NCBI RefSeq assembly: GCF_035621475.1
Contig: NZ_CP141799.1
Coordinates: 211,001-275,000 of the forward strand
Direction: 5' to 3'
DNA: 64,000 nucleotides
DNA from: Pseudomonas paeninsulae
GTDB taxonomy: Bacteria; Pseudomonadota; Gammaproteobacteria; Pseudomonadales; Pseudomonadaceae
Positions 26,194 through 35,533 of this stretch are shown piece by piece. A program made the position numbers and the translations under genes. The stretch's first letter is position 1; each line of letters opens with the position of its first letter. A model generated the notes under the pieces. That model saw nothing but the letters and a program-made list of their open reading frames with translations. It was not told the DNA's origin and did no database searches.

Positions 26194-28157
26194 CAGTGCA
26201 CCTCCAGGGCTTCAAGCTTGGTCGGAGCGGGCTTTTTTGCCGGGGCGGGGGCCTCGAGCAACACGTCTGCCACCAGCTCGGCGATGTCCTTGATCTGTGG
26301 CCGCGGTTCGACCACGCCTTCGAGCATCGCGGTGCACTGCGGGCAGCCCACGGCGACCAGTTCGGCGCCAGTTTCCTGGATGTCGACCATGCGCATGTCG
26401 GGAATCCGCTGCTTGCCGGGGATGTCGGTAATCGGCGCGCCGCCACCGCCGCCGCAGCAGCGCGAGCGGAAGCCGGAACGTTCCATCTCCTTGACCTCGA
26501 TGCCAATGGCCTTGAGCACCGCGCGCGGGGCTTCATATTCGCCGTTGTAACGGCCCAGGTAGCAGGGGTCGTGATAGGTGACACTGCCGCCCTTGTGTTG
26601 GCCGAGATTGAGTTTCTGGCCGCTGATCAGCTCGTCCATATAGGTGCTGTGGTGCAGCACTTGATAGTGGCCGCCCAGTTCGCCGTATTCGTTTTTCAGG
26701 ACGTGGAAGCTGTGCGGGTCGCAGCTGACGATCTTGTTGAACTGGTACTGGCTCATTGTGGCGATGTTGCGTTTGGCCAGGCTCTGGAAGGTTGCCTCGT
26801 CGCCCAGGCGCCGGGCCACGTCGCCGCTGTCGCGTTCTTCCAGGCCGAGTACGGCAAAGTCGACGTTGGCCGCTTTGAGTACCTTGACGAAGGCGCGCAG
26901 GGTGCGCTGGTTGCGCATGTCGAAGGCACCGTCGCCAACCCAGAACAACACGTCTACCGACTTCTTCTCGCTCAGCAGTGGCAGGTTGAGGTCCGCCGCC
27001 CAGTTCAAGCGGCCGCCGGGCGCGAAGCCGCCGGGGTTGTCGGTGGCAATCAGGTTATCCAGCACCTCGGCGCCCTTGTTCGGCGTGGCGCCTTTTTCCA
27101 GGGTCAGGTGACGGCGCATGTCGACGATGGCATCGACGTGCTCGATCATCATCGGGCACTCCTCGACGCAGGCGCGGCAAGTGGTGCAGGACCACAGGGT
27201 TTCTGCATCGACCAGCGCCTTGCCGTTGAGGTTGACGATCGGCAGGTGCGGGCCACCGCTGTGTTCGCCAATGGCCTGGCCAGGGTAGGGCGAACCGGCG
27301 AACTTGGCGTCAGTACCACCCGCCAGGCCGACCACCATGTCCTGAATCAGCTTCTTCGGGTTCAGCGGCTGGCCGGCGGCGAAGGCCGGGCAGACCGCCT
27401 CGCACTTGCCGCACTGTACGCAGGCGTCGAAGCCGAGCAGCTGGTTCCAGGTGAAATCGCTGGGTTTTTCCACGCCCAGCGAGGCCTTGGGGTCGTTCAG
27501 GTCCAGGGCTTTCAGGCCAGTCGAACGGCCGCCGCCGAAGCGTTCGCTGCGGCGGTGCCAGGCCAGGTGCAAGGCGCCGGCGAAGGCGTGCTTCATCGGC
27601 CCGCCCCAGGTCATGCCGAAGAACAGCTCGGACACGCCCCAGGCCACACCGACCGCGAGGATCACGGCGAGGATCCAGCCACCGAATCCTTCCGGGAGAA
27701 TCCCGGCCACCGGCAGGGTGGCGATAAAGAAGCTCACGGCGAACATCAGCAGGCTTTTCGGCAGGCGCATCCACGGGCCTTTCGACAACCGCGCGGGCGG
27801 GTCGAGGCGGCGCTTGGCGACGAACAGCGCACCGACGAACATCAGCACGCAGGCGCCCAGCAGGGCGAAACCGAGGATCCGACTGTGCAGGCCGAAGCCG
27901 TGTACCAGGATCGCCAGTGCGGCAGCCAGGACGAAGCCACCGGCGGTAGCCACGTGGGTCTTGGACATGTACTTGTCGCGCTCGACCACATGGTGCAGAT
28001 CCACCAGGTAGCGGCGTGGCATGGCCAGCAGGCCGCCGAGCCAATCGACCTTGGCCGGTTTGCCGCGGCGCCACATCAGGAAACGCTTGCCGGCACCGAG
28101 CACGGCCAGGCCGAGTGCGGCGAACAGCAGAATGGGGAGTAGGGTGTTCAACATCAT
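26193..28157 (-). CDS. dgcB: Dimethylglycine catabolism Fe-S oxidoreductase (DgcB)
   Basis: A 654-residue membrane iron-sulfur protein. The N-terminal part has several hydrophobic segments. A ferredoxin-like domain follows with CVQCGKCEAVCP and CTTCRACVEECP for two 4Fe-4S clusters, then two CCG-type domains ending RCCGGGGGAP. This is the layout of heterodisulfide-reductase-like oxidoreductases that link flavoproteins to quinone. ATG codons at 28157 and 28154 both follow AAGGAG; the frame back to 28229 is repeat sequence. DgcB works with DgcA to demethylate dimethylglycine to sarcosine, and the gene order dgcA-dgcB-etfA-etfB matches P. aeruginosa as I recall it. Confidence 0.9.
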   Translation of the reverse strand: MMLNTLLPILLFAALGLAVLGAGKRFLMWRRGKPAKVDWLGGLLAMPRRYLVDLHHVVERDKYMSKTHVATAGGFVLAAALAILVHGFGLHSRILGFALLGACVLMFVGALFVAKRRLDPPARLSKGPWMRLPKSLLMFAVSFFIATLPVAGILPEGFGGWILAVILAVGVAWGVSELFFGMTWGGPMKHAFAGALHLAWHRRSERFGGGRSTGLKALDLNDPKASLGVEKPSDFTWNQLLGFDACVQCGKCEAVCPAFAAGQPLNPKKLIQDMVVGLAGGTDAKFAGSPYPGQAIGEHSGGPHLPIVNLNGKALVDAETLWSCTTCRACVEECPMMIEHVDAIVDMRRHLTLEKGATPNKGAEVLDNLIATDNPGGFAPGGRLNWAADLNLPLLSEKKSVDVLFWVGDGAFDMRNQRTLRAFVKVLKAANVDFAVLGLEERDSGDVARRLGDEATFQSLAKRNIATMSQYQFNKIVSCDPHSFHVLKNEYGELGGHYQVLHHSTYMDELISGQKLNLGQHKGGSVTYHDPCYLGRYNGEYEAPRAVLKAIGIEVKEMERSGFRSRCCGGGGGAPITDIPGKQRIPDMRMVDIQETGAELVAVGCPQCTAMLEGVVEPRPQIKDIAELVADVLLEAPAPAKKPAPTKLEALEVH

Positions 28158-28187
28158 CTGGTCTCCTTGGAGGGACCGAATAGCCAC

Positions 28188-28332
28188 GTAGGGTGGGTTA
28201 GCCGACGGCGTAACCCACCATTGATGCATCAGGCATTAACCTGTCTGGTGGTCCGTAGGCTGGGTTACGCCGCTGCGCGGCTAACCCAGCCTACGGTCTG
28301 CATGGGTATCGCTACGCTCAACCCATCCCACG
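28188..28332. repeat. Cluster of intergenic palindromic repeats between dgcA and dgcB
   Basis: Three related units fill the gap: GTAGGGTGGGTTAGCC with GGCGTAACCCACC (28188-28219), CCGTAGGCTGGGTTACGCC with GGCTAACCCAGCCTACGG (28253-28296), and ATGGGTATCGCTACGCTC with AACCCATCCCACG (28300-28332). The first and third types recur at 31003-31084. They are typical Pseudomonas intergenic palindromes and could stabilise or attenuate the dgcA-dgcB transcript. Confidence 0.8.
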
Positions 28333-28340
28333 CAAGGCCA

Positions 28341-30401
28341 TCAGAAGTCCTTGCACAACCGCAGCGCGTCGTAGATCGCCGCATGGGTGTTGCGTTGGGC
28401 CACGCAGTCACCGATGCGGAACAGCAGATAGCCGTCGCCGGTCTCGGACAGGCAAGGCTGCGGCTTGATCGCGAACAGCGCTTCAACGTCGATCTGGCCC
28501 TTGTTACGCGAACCTTCCTTCAGAGCGTAGTAAAGGGTTTCGTCCGGACGTACGCCGTTCTCCACCACCACCTGATCGACCACGCGTTCTTCCTGGGCGC
28601 CGGTGTATTCGTTCTCCAGCACCGCCACCAGCTTGTCGCCCTCGCGGTAGACCTTTTCCAGCATCATGTCGCTGGTCATGATCACGCCCTTCGGGTACAT
28701 GCTGCGGTAGGCCGTCGGGAACGAGGTACCACCCATGCCTACACCCGGCTTGATGTCGTCGGTGACGATCTCGACCTGACTGCCCTTGTCGGCGATGAAG
28801 TCTGCGACCGACATGCCGGTGAATTCACAGATGGTGTCGTACACCAGCACGTTCTTGCCCGGTGCGACCTTGCCGTCGAGGACGTCCCAGCTGCTCACTA
28901 CCAGGCCTTCGGCCGCGCCCCAGTGCTCGTTCTGCTCGAGGAACGGATGACCGCCGTTGGCCAGCACGACCACATCCGGACGCAGGTCCATGATGCTCTC
29001 GTGATCGGCGCCGGTGCCCAGGCGCAGGTCGATTTTCAGGCGTGCCAGTTCCAGCTGATACCAGCGGGTGATGCCGGCGATCTGGTCACGTTGTGGCGCC
29101 TTGGAGGCCGTGGTGATCTGCCCGCCAAGTTGGTCCTTCTTCTCGAACAGGGTGACGTCGTGGCCACGTTCGGCCGCGACGCGCGCCGCTTCCATGCCGG
29201 CTGGACCACCACCGACTACCACCACCTTGCGCTTGACGCCGGTGGTCTTCTCGATGATGTGCGGCAGGCCCATGTATTCACGCGAGGTCGCGGCGTTCTG
29301 GATGCACAGCACGTCCAGGCCCTGGTACTGGCGGTCGATGCAGTAGTTGGCACCGACGCACTGCTTGATCTGGTCGACCTGGCCCATCTTGACCTTGGCG
29401 ATCAGGTGCGGATCGGCGATGAACGCGCGGGTCATGCCGACCATGTCGACGTAACCGCCCTCGAGGATACGGGTGGCCTGGTTCGGGTCCTTGATGTTCT
29501 GCGCGTGCAGCACCGGAATCTTGACCACTTCCTTGATCCCGGCCGCCAGATGCAGAAACGGCTCGGGCGGGAAGCTCATGTTGGGGATAACGTTGGCCAG
29601 GGTGTTGTGGGTATCGGCGCCAGAACCAACCACGCCCATAAAATCGAGCAAGCCGGTGTCGTCGTAGTACTTGGCGATCTGCTTCATGTCCTCGTGGGAC
29701 AAGCCGTCCGGGTGGAACTCGTCGCCGGAGATGCGCAGGCCCACGCAGAAATCGTCACCGACTTCCTTGCGCACGGCCTTGAGCACTTCCAGGCCGAATT
29801 TCATTCGGCCCTCGAAGGTGCCGCCCCATTCGTCGGTACGCTTGTTGACCCGTGGCGACCAGAACTGGTCGATCATGTGCTGGTGCACGGCCGACAACTC
29901 GACGCCGTCCAGGCCGCCTGCTTTGGCCCGGCGCGCGGCCTGGGCGAAGTCACCGATGATGCGCCACATCTCTTCCGGTTCGATGGTCTTGCAGGTCGCG
30001 CGGTGTACCGGTTCGCGGATGCCGGACGGCGACATCAGGGTCGGCCAGTCGAAACCATCCCAGCGCGAGCGACGACCCATGTGGGTAATCTGGATCATGA
30101 TCTTGGCGCCATGCTTGTGCATGGCGTCGGCCAGGTTCTGGAAGTGCGGGATGATGCGGTCGGTGGACAGGTTCACCGAACTCCACCAGCCATGGGGGCT
30201 GTCGATGGAGACCACCGAGGAGCCGCCGCAGATGGCCAGGCCGATGCCGCCCTTGGCCTTCTCTTCGTAGTACTTGACGTAACGCTCGGTGGTCATGCCG
30301 CCGTCGGTGGCCATGACCTCGGCGTGCGCGGTGGACACGATACGGTTACGGATGGTCAGTTTACCGATCTGGATCGGCTGGAACATTGCTTCAAAGGCCA
30401 T
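28341..30401 (-). CDS. dgcA: Dimethylglycine dehydrogenase subunit (DgcA)
   Basis: A 686-residue flavin/iron-sulfur enzyme of the old-yellow-enzyme/trimethylamine-dehydrogenase family. The N-terminal TIM-barrel domain begins FQPIQIGKLTIRNRIVSTAHAEVM. A cluster-binding cysteine region follows (CVGANYCIDRQYQGLDVLCIQN), then a nucleotide-binding half with VVVVGGGPAGMEAARVAAERGHDVTLFEK. It removes one methyl group from dimethylglycine, giving sarcosine plus a C1 unit, and passes electrons to DgcB/Etf. The ATG at 30401 gives the family start MAFEAMFQP. It is preceded at 15 bp by the DUF5943 gene. Confidence 0.92.
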   Translation of the reverse strand: MAFEAMFQPIQIGKLTIRNRIVSTAHAEVMATDGGMTTERYVKYYEEKAKGGIGLAICGGSSVVSIDSPHGWWSSVNLSTDRIIPHFQNLADAMHKHGAKIMIQITHMGRRSRWDGFDWPTLMSPSGIREPVHRATCKTIEPEEMWRIIGDFAQAARRAKAGGLDGVELSAVHQHMIDQFWSPRVNKRTDEWGGTFEGRMKFGLEVLKAVRKEVGDDFCVGLRISGDEFHPDGLSHEDMKQIAKYYDDTGLLDFMGVVGSGADTHNTLANVIPNMSFPPEPFLHLAAGIKEVVKIPVLHAQNIKDPNQATRILEGGYVDMVGMTRAFIADPHLIAKVKMGQVDQIKQCVGANYCIDRQYQGLDVLCIQNAATSREYMGLPHIIEKTTGVKRKVVVVGGGPAGMEAARVAAERGHDVTLFEKKDQLGGQITTASKAPQRDQIAGITRWYQLELARLKIDLRLGTGADHESIMDLRPDVVVLANGGHPFLEQNEHWGAAEGLVVSSWDVLDGKVAPGKNVLVYDTICEFTGMSVADFIADKGSQVEIVTDDIKPGVGMGGTSFPTAYRSMYPKGVIMTSDMMLEKVYREGDKLVAVLENEYTGAQEERVVDQVVVENGVRPDETLYYALKEGSRNKGQIDVEALFAIKPQPCLSETGDGYLLFRIGDCVAQRNTHAAIYDALRLCKDF

Positions 30402-30416
30402 GGCGATACGCTCCGC

Positions 30417-30947
30417 TTACAACGGCTTGACGATGAACAGGCCGTGGTCGTGGCCTTCTTGCGAAGCACCGTAGACCTGTTCGGCCACTGTGCGGATCGA
30501 GCTGCCCTGGGCGGCCAGGATCTGATCCATGGCGCCGGCGAACCAGCCGGTAAACATGTAGTCGACCATGCGCCCGCACTGGCCGTAGACGTAGACGAAG
30601 GCCGAGTGATCCAGGCGCACCTCGCAGGTGCCTTTGTCGAGGTCGATCGACAGGGTCTTGAACAGGCCCCAGCCGCGTTGCGACAGGCGCTTCATGTAAT
30701 GCTCGAACACCGCCACACCAGACAAGCCGTGGCACTCGGCTTCTTTCTCACACCAATGCCAGGCGGACTTGTAGCCGGCCTTGTAGAGGATTTCGGCATA
30801 GGCGTCGGCGCCCAGCACTTCCTCGATGCCGATGTGGTTGTTGACGAAGAAATGCCGCGGCACATAGAGCATCGGCAAGGCGTCGGTGGTCCAGACGCCG
30901 GTTTCGCTGTCGACTTCGATGGGCATTTCGGGTGCGTGGGTGGCCAT
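30417..30947 (-). CDS. DUF5943-domain protein of the dimethylglycine operon
   Basis: A 176-residue soluble protein (MATHAPEMPIEVDSETG...). It has a compact alpha/beta look with HWCEKEAECHGLSGVAVFEHYMKRLSQRGWGLFK near its middle and CGRMVDYMFTGWFAGAMDQILAA later. Homologues sit directly upstream of dgcA in P. aeruginosa and are annotated only as DUF5943. The middle resembles 4-vinyl-reductase/V4R-like small-molecule domains, but I cannot confirm this. The ATG at 30945-30947 excludes an upstream repeat-filled extension. Spacing of 15 bp to dgcA supports co-transcription. Confidence 0.75.
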   Translation of the reverse strand: MATHAPEMPIEVDSETGVWTTDALPMLYVPRHFFVNNHIGIEEVLGADAYAEILYKAGYKSAWHWCEKEAECHGLSGVAVFEHYMKRLSQRGWGLFKTLSIDLDKGTCEVRLDHSAFVYVYGQCGRMVDYMFTGWFAGAMDQILAAQGSSIRTVAEQVYGASQEGHDHGLFIVKPL

Positions 30948-31002
30948 GTGTGCAGACTCCAGAATTCGCTGACTTGTGTTGTCCGGCCGGTGGCCGGAGT
31001 GA

Positions 31003-31084
31003 TGGGTATCGCTGCGCTCAACCCATCCTACGAAGGTGTTCGATGCGCTTTTGTAGGGTGGGTTAGCCGCAGGCGTAACCCACC
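31003..31084. repeat. Intergenic palindromic repeats before the DUF5943 gene
   Basis: GATGGGTATCGCTGCGCTCAACCCATCCTACG (units at 31003-31032) and GTAGGGTGGGTTAGCC / GGCGTAACCCACC (31053-31084) repeat the types found at 28188-28332. They lie between the dipeptidase and DUF5943 genes and contain no gene. Confidence 0.75.
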
Positions 31085-31113
31085 AACCGGACCGCAGGGC
31101 CGGCAGGGATCGA

Positions 31114-32091
31114 TCATTCGCCCCAGACGTCCTTGAGCACGCGGACCCAGTTCTCGCCCATGACCTTGCGCACGGTGCGCTCGGGCATGCCGCGCTTGAG
31201 CAGGGTCTCGGTGAGGTTGGGGAATTCACCGACAGTGCGGATGCCCAGCGGGTTGACGATTTTGCCGAAGCTGGTCAGGCGGCGGGCGTAGCCCTTGTCG
31301 TGGGTCAGCCACTCGAAGAAGTCCTGGCCGTGGCCCTGGGTGAAGTCGGTGCCGATACCGATGGCGTCTTCGCCGACGATATTCATCACGTACTCGATGG
31401 CCTCGGCGTAGTCGTCGATGGTCGAGTCGATGCCCTTGGCCAGGAAGGGCGCGAACATGGTCACGCCGACGAAGCCGCCGTGGTCGGCGATGAACTTCAG
31501 CTCGGCGTCGGACTTGTTGCGCGGGTGCTCTTTCAGCCCGGACGGCAGGCAATGCGAGTAGCACACGGCTTTCTTCGACTCGAGGATGACTTCCTCGGAC
31601 GTCTTGCTGCCGACGTGGGACAGGTCGCACATGATGCCGACCCGGTTCATCTCGGCGACGATCTCGCGGCCGAAGCCGGACAGGCCGCCGTCGCGCTCGT
31701 AGCAGCCGGTGCCAACCAGGTTCTGGGTGTTGTAGCACATCTGCACGATGCCCACGCCGAGCTGCTTGAACACCTCGACGTAGCCAATCTGGTCCTCGAA
31801 CGCGTGGGCGTTCTGGAAGCCGAAGAGGATGCCGGTCTTACCCTGGGCCTTGGCCGCGTGGATGTCGGCGGTGGTGCGTACCGGGATCACCAGGTCGCTG
31901 TTGTCGCGGATCAGCTTCTGACTGGCGGCGATGTTGTTGACCGTGGCCTGGAAACCTTCCCATACCGAAACCGTGCAATTGGCCGCGGTCAGGCCGCCCT
32001 TGCGCATGTCTTCGAACAGTTCACGGTTCCACTTGGCGATGATCAGGCCATCAATAACGATGCTGTCGGCGTGCACTTGTGCTGGGCTCAT
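31114..32091 (-). CDS. Membrane dipeptidase-family metallohydrolase
   Basis: A 325-residue amidohydrolase-fold protein of the renal dipeptidase (peptidase M19) family. HADSIVIDGLI at the N-terminus replaces the usual HxD zinc pair region, and MCDLSHVGSKTSEEVI plus YSHCLPSGLKEHPRNKSD supply the expected histidines. GIGTDFTQGHG gives the C-terminal aspartate. No signal peptide is seen, so it is probably cytosolic. The ATG at 32091 gives MSPAQVHADS. A homologue occupies the same place next to dgcA in P. aeruginosa. The substrate is unknown; it may act on a methylated dipeptide or amide that feeds the betaine pathway. Confidence 0.8.
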   Translation of the reverse strand: MSPAQVHADSIVIDGLIIAKWNRELFEDMRKGGLTAANCTVSVWEGFQATVNNIAASQKLIRDNSDLVIPVRTTADIHAAKAQGKTGILFGFQNAHAFEDQIGYVEVFKQLGVGIVQMCYNTQNLVGTGCYERDGGLSGFGREIVAEMNRVGIMCDLSHVGSKTSEEVILESKKAVCYSHCLPSGLKEHPRNKSDAELKFIADHGGFVGVTMFAPFLAKGIDSTIDDYAEAIEYVMNIVGEDAIGIGTDFTQGHGQDFFEWLTHDKGYARRLTSFGKIVNPLGIRTVGEFPNLTETLLKRGMPERTVRKVMGENWVRVLKDVWGE

Positions 32092-32310
32092 TCGGCTGTC
32101 CCCTTTGTCTGCTGTCGCCAAACCCGGTGTTGGCGCTTTGTGGGGAGCATATCCCTGGGGGGCGGGGCGACCCGGTGCAAAAACGACTGGGGTATTGCCG
32201 AAAGCGTCAATGCCTGGTCGCGAACGGATAAGCCGTCGCCAAGGCCGCTTGTGTCGGATGGGCTTTCGCCCACCGACAGCCGCGCAGCGAACGCGGGCTG
32301 AAGCCCGCTC

Positions 32311-33267
32311 TTAAGGGAGTGAGGCCGCCGGATGCTCGTGACGATCCTGGCTGGGGCACGTGGCGAAGCGCACGCGGTAGCAGCGGGAGAAATACGAGGA
32401 GGATTCGAAGCCGCAGGCCAGGCCGACCTCCAGCACGCTCAGGTCGGTCTGGCGCAGCAGCTGGCGCGCCTTGTCCAGGCGCAGGGCCAGGTAGAAGTTG
32501 GACGGGGTTTCGTTCAGGTGCTGGCGGAACAGGCGTTCCAGCTGGCGCGGGGTGACCTTGATCAGTTCGGCGAGTTGCTGGGAACTGAGTGGTTCTTCGC
32601 TGTGGCGCTGCATTTCACCGATGACCTGTACCAGCTTCTTGTTGTGCACGTCATAGCGGCTGGCGATCTGCATGCGCTGATGATCCTGGCGCGTGCGGAT
32701 GCGGCCGAGGACGAATTGCTCGGACACCGCCAGCGCCAGCGCTTCACCGTGGTCGCGGTCGATCAGGGTGAGCATCAGGTCGAGGCTGGCGGTGCCGCCG
32801 GCGCTGGTGATGCGCTTACCGTCGATTTCGAACAATTCCTGGGTGACCGTCAAGCGTGGATAGCGCTCCTGAAAGGCTTCGATGGCTTCCCAGTGCAGGG
32901 TCAGCTGCTGCCCGGCAAACAGCCCGGCTTCGGCCAGGACGAAGCTGCCGGTGTCGATGCCGCCCAGGGTTGCCCCTTCACGCTCGACCCGATGCAGCCA
33001 CAGTGACAGGCGGTGGTCGAAAGTCGCCAGGGGCTGGAAGCCGGCGACCACGAACAGGCTGTCGCCGGCCGCCGGCAGCTCCAGGGCGGTATCGACGTTG
33101 AGCGACATGCCGTTGCTGGCCTCCACCGCGGCGCCATCCAGGCTGAGCAGGCGCCAGCGATAGAGCTCGCCGCGAAAGCGATTGGCCACGCGCAACGGCT
33201 CGATGGCCGACATCAGGCCCATCATGGAAAAGCCGGGCAGCAGGAGAAAGCACAGGGTCTGGGGCAT
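32311..33267 (-). CDS. cdhR: AraC-family regulator of carnitine catabolism (CdhR)
   Basis: A 318-residue regulator with an N-terminal DJ-1/PfpI (GATase1-like) domain (TLCFLLLPGFSMMGLMSAIEPLRVANRF, then GIDTGSFVLAEAGL) and a C-terminal AraC double helix-turn-helix (SSQQLAELIKVTPRQLERLFRQHLNETPSNFYLALRLDKARQLL). The gene is divergent from caiX-cdhCAB, as cdhR is in P. aeruginosa, where it activates the cdh operon in response to carnitine. GbdR is a close paralogue with the same architecture, so the assignment rests on position. The ATG at 33267 gives the family start MPQTLCFLLLPGF. Confidence 0.85.
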   Translation of the reverse strand: MPQTLCFLLLPGFSMMGLMSAIEPLRVANRFRGELYRWRLLSLDGAAVEASNGMSLNVDTALELPAAGDSLFVVAGFQPLATFDHRLSLWLHRVEREGATLGGIDTGSFVLAEAGLFAGQQLTLHWEAIEAFQERYPRLTVTQELFEIDGKRITSAGGTASLDLMLTLIDRDHGEALALAVSEQFVLGRIRTRQDHQRMQIASRYDVHNKKLVQVIGEMQRHSEEPLSSQQLAELIKVTPRQLERLFRQHLNETPSNFYLALRLDKARQLLRQTDLSVLEVGLACGFESSSYFSRCYRVRFATCPSQDRHEHPAASLP

Positions 33268-33287
33268 GGCTGGGTTCCGCGAAGGCT

Positions 33288-33361
33288 GGTCGTTACTAAA
33301 AGGCAGAAGAGTTCTCAGTACAAGCAATAAGGTCGTTACTGTTCAACAGCTGGTCGTTCTA
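33288..33361. promoter_or_regulatory. Three direct repeats in the cdhR-caiX intergenic region (candidate CdhR sites)
   Basis: GGTCGTTACT occurs at 33288-33297 and 33331-33340, and GGTCGTTCTA at 33352-33361. The last two starts are 21 bp apart, two DNA turns, which suits an AraC-type activator bound to tandem half-sites. They lie upstream of caiX and just beyond the cdhR start. Confidence 0.45.
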
Positions 33362-33449
33362 GTTCGTTTTTTACCCGGTAGCGCTGCGTAATCTGACCCC
33401 ATCGGGCGCACTCAGGCCTGAGTACGGGACGGGGTGTCAGCGCCCCGGG

Positions 33450-33464
33450 ATAACAACAAGGAAA
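33450..33464 (+). promoter_or_regulatory. CA motif (candidate Hfq/Crc site) in the caiX leader
   Basis: ATAACAACAAGGAAA fits the A-rich AANAANAA-type motif bound by Hfq with Crc in Pseudomonas. It lies about 27 nt before the caiX ATG, rather than on the ribosome-binding site itself, so the strength of control is uncertain. Confidence 0.4.
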
Positions 33465-33491
33465 ACCCTAACGCCATACGAGGGCGCATTG

Positions 33492-34430
33492 ATGAAAAGT
33501 TTCAAGGTAATCGCCGGTTGCTGTTTGCTCGGTCTGTTCAGCTCGTCGCTATTGGCCGCCGAACAGGCCAGCTGCCAGAAGGCACGCATCGGCATGGTTG
33601 GCTGGACCGACGTGGTCGCCACTACCGCCGTGGCCAGTACCCTGCTCGAAGGCCTGGGCTATGCAACCACCCAGACCCAAGCTTCACAGCAGATTGTCTT
33701 TTCCGGCATCCAGCGTGACCAACTCGACTTCTTCCTCGGTTACTGGAAGCCGTTGATGGACGACAACATTGCGCCGTTTCTCGCCAAGAAGTCGGTCCGG
33801 GTGCTCAGCGAGCCGGGTCTCTCCGATGGCATCTCCAGCCTGGCGGTGCCCAGCTATACCGCCGAGGCGGGCCTGAAAACCTACGCCGATATCGCTAAAT
33901 TCAGGGAGCAACTGGACGGCAAGATCTATGGCATCGATCCGGGTACCGGGGCCAACACCACGATCCAGAAGATGATCGACAGCAACCAGTTCGGCCTCGG
34001 CGGTTTCGAGCTGATCGAGTCGAGCGAGTCGGCCATGCTCGCCGCGGTCAGCCGTGCGGCGCGGAGCAAGAAGCCGGTGGTGTTCTTCGGCTGGGCACCA
34101 CACCCGATGAACATCAAGATGGACGTTACCTACCTGACTGGCAGTGAGGACGTATTCGGCGCCGATGAAGGTCTGGCCACCGTCTGGACCGTCACCGCGC
34201 CAGACTATGCGCAGCGCTGCCCCAATATCGACCGTCTGCTGACCAATCTGCGCTTCACCGCCGCCCAGGAGGGTCAGATGATGGCGCCGATCATGGACCG
34301 CGAAGAGCCCAAGGACGTCGCGCGCAAGTGGCTGAAGGAAAACCCGCAGGAGCTGAGCAAGTTCCTGGCCGGGGTGACCACCTTCGATGGCAAGGATGGC
34401 GTCGCCGCCGTGCAGGCCGCGCTCAAGTAA
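33492..34430 (+). CDS. caiX: Carnitine-binding periplasmic protein (CaiX)
   Basis: A 312-residue substrate-binding protein of the OpuAC/ProX class with a signal peptide (about 1-22, [11 protein letters not shown]). The ligand-site region includes [16 protein letters not shown] and [10 protein letters not shown], where tryptophans form the aromatic cage for trimethylammonium groups. In P. aeruginosa CaiX delivers carnitine to the CbcWV ABC transporter core, which is not in this window. The ATG at 33492 is preferred over TTG at 33489. It begins the plus-strand carnitine operon, and a CA-rich motif (33450-33464) lies in its leader. Confidence 0.88.
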   Translation: MKSFKVIAGCCLLGLFSSSLLAAEQASCQKARIGMVGWTDVVATTAVASTLLEGLGYATTQTQASQQIVFSGIQRDQLDFFLGYWKPLMDDNIAPFLAKKSVRVLSEPGLSDGISSLAVPSYTAEAGLKTYADIAKFREQLDGKIYGIDPGTGANTTIQKMIDSNQFGLGGFELIESSESAMLAAVSRAARSKKPVVFFGWAPHPMNIKMDVTYLTGSEDVFGADEGLATVWTVTAPDYAQRCPNIDRLLTNLRFTAAQEGQMMAPIMDREEPKDVARKWLKENPQELSKFLAGVTTFDGKDGVAAVQAALK

Positions 34431-34527
34431 GACCGGCTCGTTCCACACATTCCCCGATCAATCGCCGTGTCGTGCGCCCCTCCTGGGCGCCCGGCACCCA
34501 TTCGCCTCGAATAAGGATGGAAACTCC

Positions 34528-35415
34528 ATGAACTACGAAGTCATAGTCACCTGTGCAGTCACCGGCGCCGGCGATACCGTTGGCCGTCATCCGGCCATTC
34601 CGGTCACCCCCAAGCAAATCGCCGACGCCGCCATCGAAGCCGCCAAGGCCGGTGCCACCGTCGCCCACTGCCATGTACGTGACCCCAAGACCGGCAAGGG
34701 CAGTCGTGACGTGGCGCTGTACCGCGAGGTGGTCGAGCGCATCCGCGAGAGCGACACCGACGTGATCATCAACCTCACCGCCGGTATGGGCGGTGACCTG
34801 GAGATCGGTCCGGGCGAGCAGCCCATGGAGTTTGGTAATGGCTCCGACCTGGTCGGCCCGTTGACCCGCCTGGCGCATATCGAGGAGCTGCGCCCGGAGA
34901 TCTGCACCCTGGACTGCGGCACCCTGAATTTCGGTGACGGTGACTACATCTACGTCGCCACCCCGGCGCAACTGCGTGCCGGTGCCAAGCGCATCACCGA
35001 GCTGGGGGTCAAGGCCGAGCTGGAAATCTTCGACACCGGTCACCTGTGGTTCGCCAAGCAGATGATGAAGGAAGGCCTGCTGGACGATCCGATCTTCCAG
35101 ATCTGCCTGGGCATCCCATGGGGCGCTCCGGCCGACACCACCACCATGAAGGCCATGGCCGACAACCTGCCGGCGGGCGCCACCTGGGCCGGCTTCGGTA
35201 TCGGTCGCCTGCAGATGCCGATGGCCGCCCAAGCCATGCTGCTCGGTGGTCACGTGCGGGTCGGCCTGGAAGACAACATCTGGCTGGACAAAGGCGTACC
35301 GGCGACCAACGGCAGCCTGGTCGAACGCGTCGTCGAAATCATCCAGCGCCTCGGCGGCAGGGTTCTGACCCCGGCCGAAGGCCGCGCCAAGATGAAGCTC
35401 AAGCCGCGCGGCTGA
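34528..35415 (+). CDS. cdhC: 3-dehydrocarnitine cleavage enzyme (CdhC, BKACE family)
   Basis: A 295-residue beta-keto acid cleavage enzyme. [28 protein letters not shown] opens the family TIM barrel. The zinc-ligand histidines are in [17 protein letters not shown], and a conserved glutamate lies in the [14 protein letters not shown] region. With acetyl-CoA it splits 3-dehydrocarnitine to betainyl-CoA and acetoacetate. The ATG at 34528 has an AAGGATGG-type site upstream. It follows caiX in the operon and precedes cdhA. Confidence 0.9.
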   Translation: MNYEVIVTCAVTGAGDTVGRHPAIPVTPKQIADAAIEAAKAGATVAHCHVRDPKTGKGSRDVALYREVVERIRESDTDVIINLTAGMGGDLEIGPGEQPMEFGNGSDLVGPLTRLAHIEELRPEICTLDCGTLNFGDGDYIYVATPAQLRAGAKRITELGVKAELEIFDTGHLWFAKQMMKEGLLDDPIFQICLGIPWGAPADTTTMKAMADNLPAGATWAGFGIGRLQMPMAAQAMLLGGHVRVGLEDNIWLDKGVPATNGSLVERVVEIIQRLGGRVLTPAEGRAKMKLKPRG

Positions 35416-35426
35416 GGTGATCTAGA

Positions 35427-35514
35427 CGGGGCGATCGCGGTCGCCCCGGACTTATTCGCAGCCCGGATAGCATCCCAAACAAATTGAATCGCCCCGCCCG
35501 AATCCAATTCGGGC
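35427..35514 (+). promoter_or_regulatory. Two hairpins between cdhC and cdhA
   Basis: CGGGGCGA/TCGCCCCG (35427-35448) and GCCCGAAT/ATTCGGGC (35496-35514) can each fold into a stable stem in the 118-bp gap. No T-run follows, so they are more likely RNA-stability or attenuation structures than terminators. The second lies just ahead of the cdhA ribosome-binding site. Confidence 0.4.
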
Positions 35515-35533
35515 AAGCCAAGCAGGAGCCATC

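Noticed and set aside
28188..31084. A possible CRISPR array, because repeats recur between the dgc genes
   Set aside because: The units are palindromic, few, variable and intergenic, with no regular spacers and no cas genes. They are REP-like elements.
32311..33267. Naming this regulator GbdR
   Set aside because: GbdR has the same domains, but the gene divergent from caiX-cdhCAB is cdhR in P. aeruginosa. GbdR may lie outside the window.
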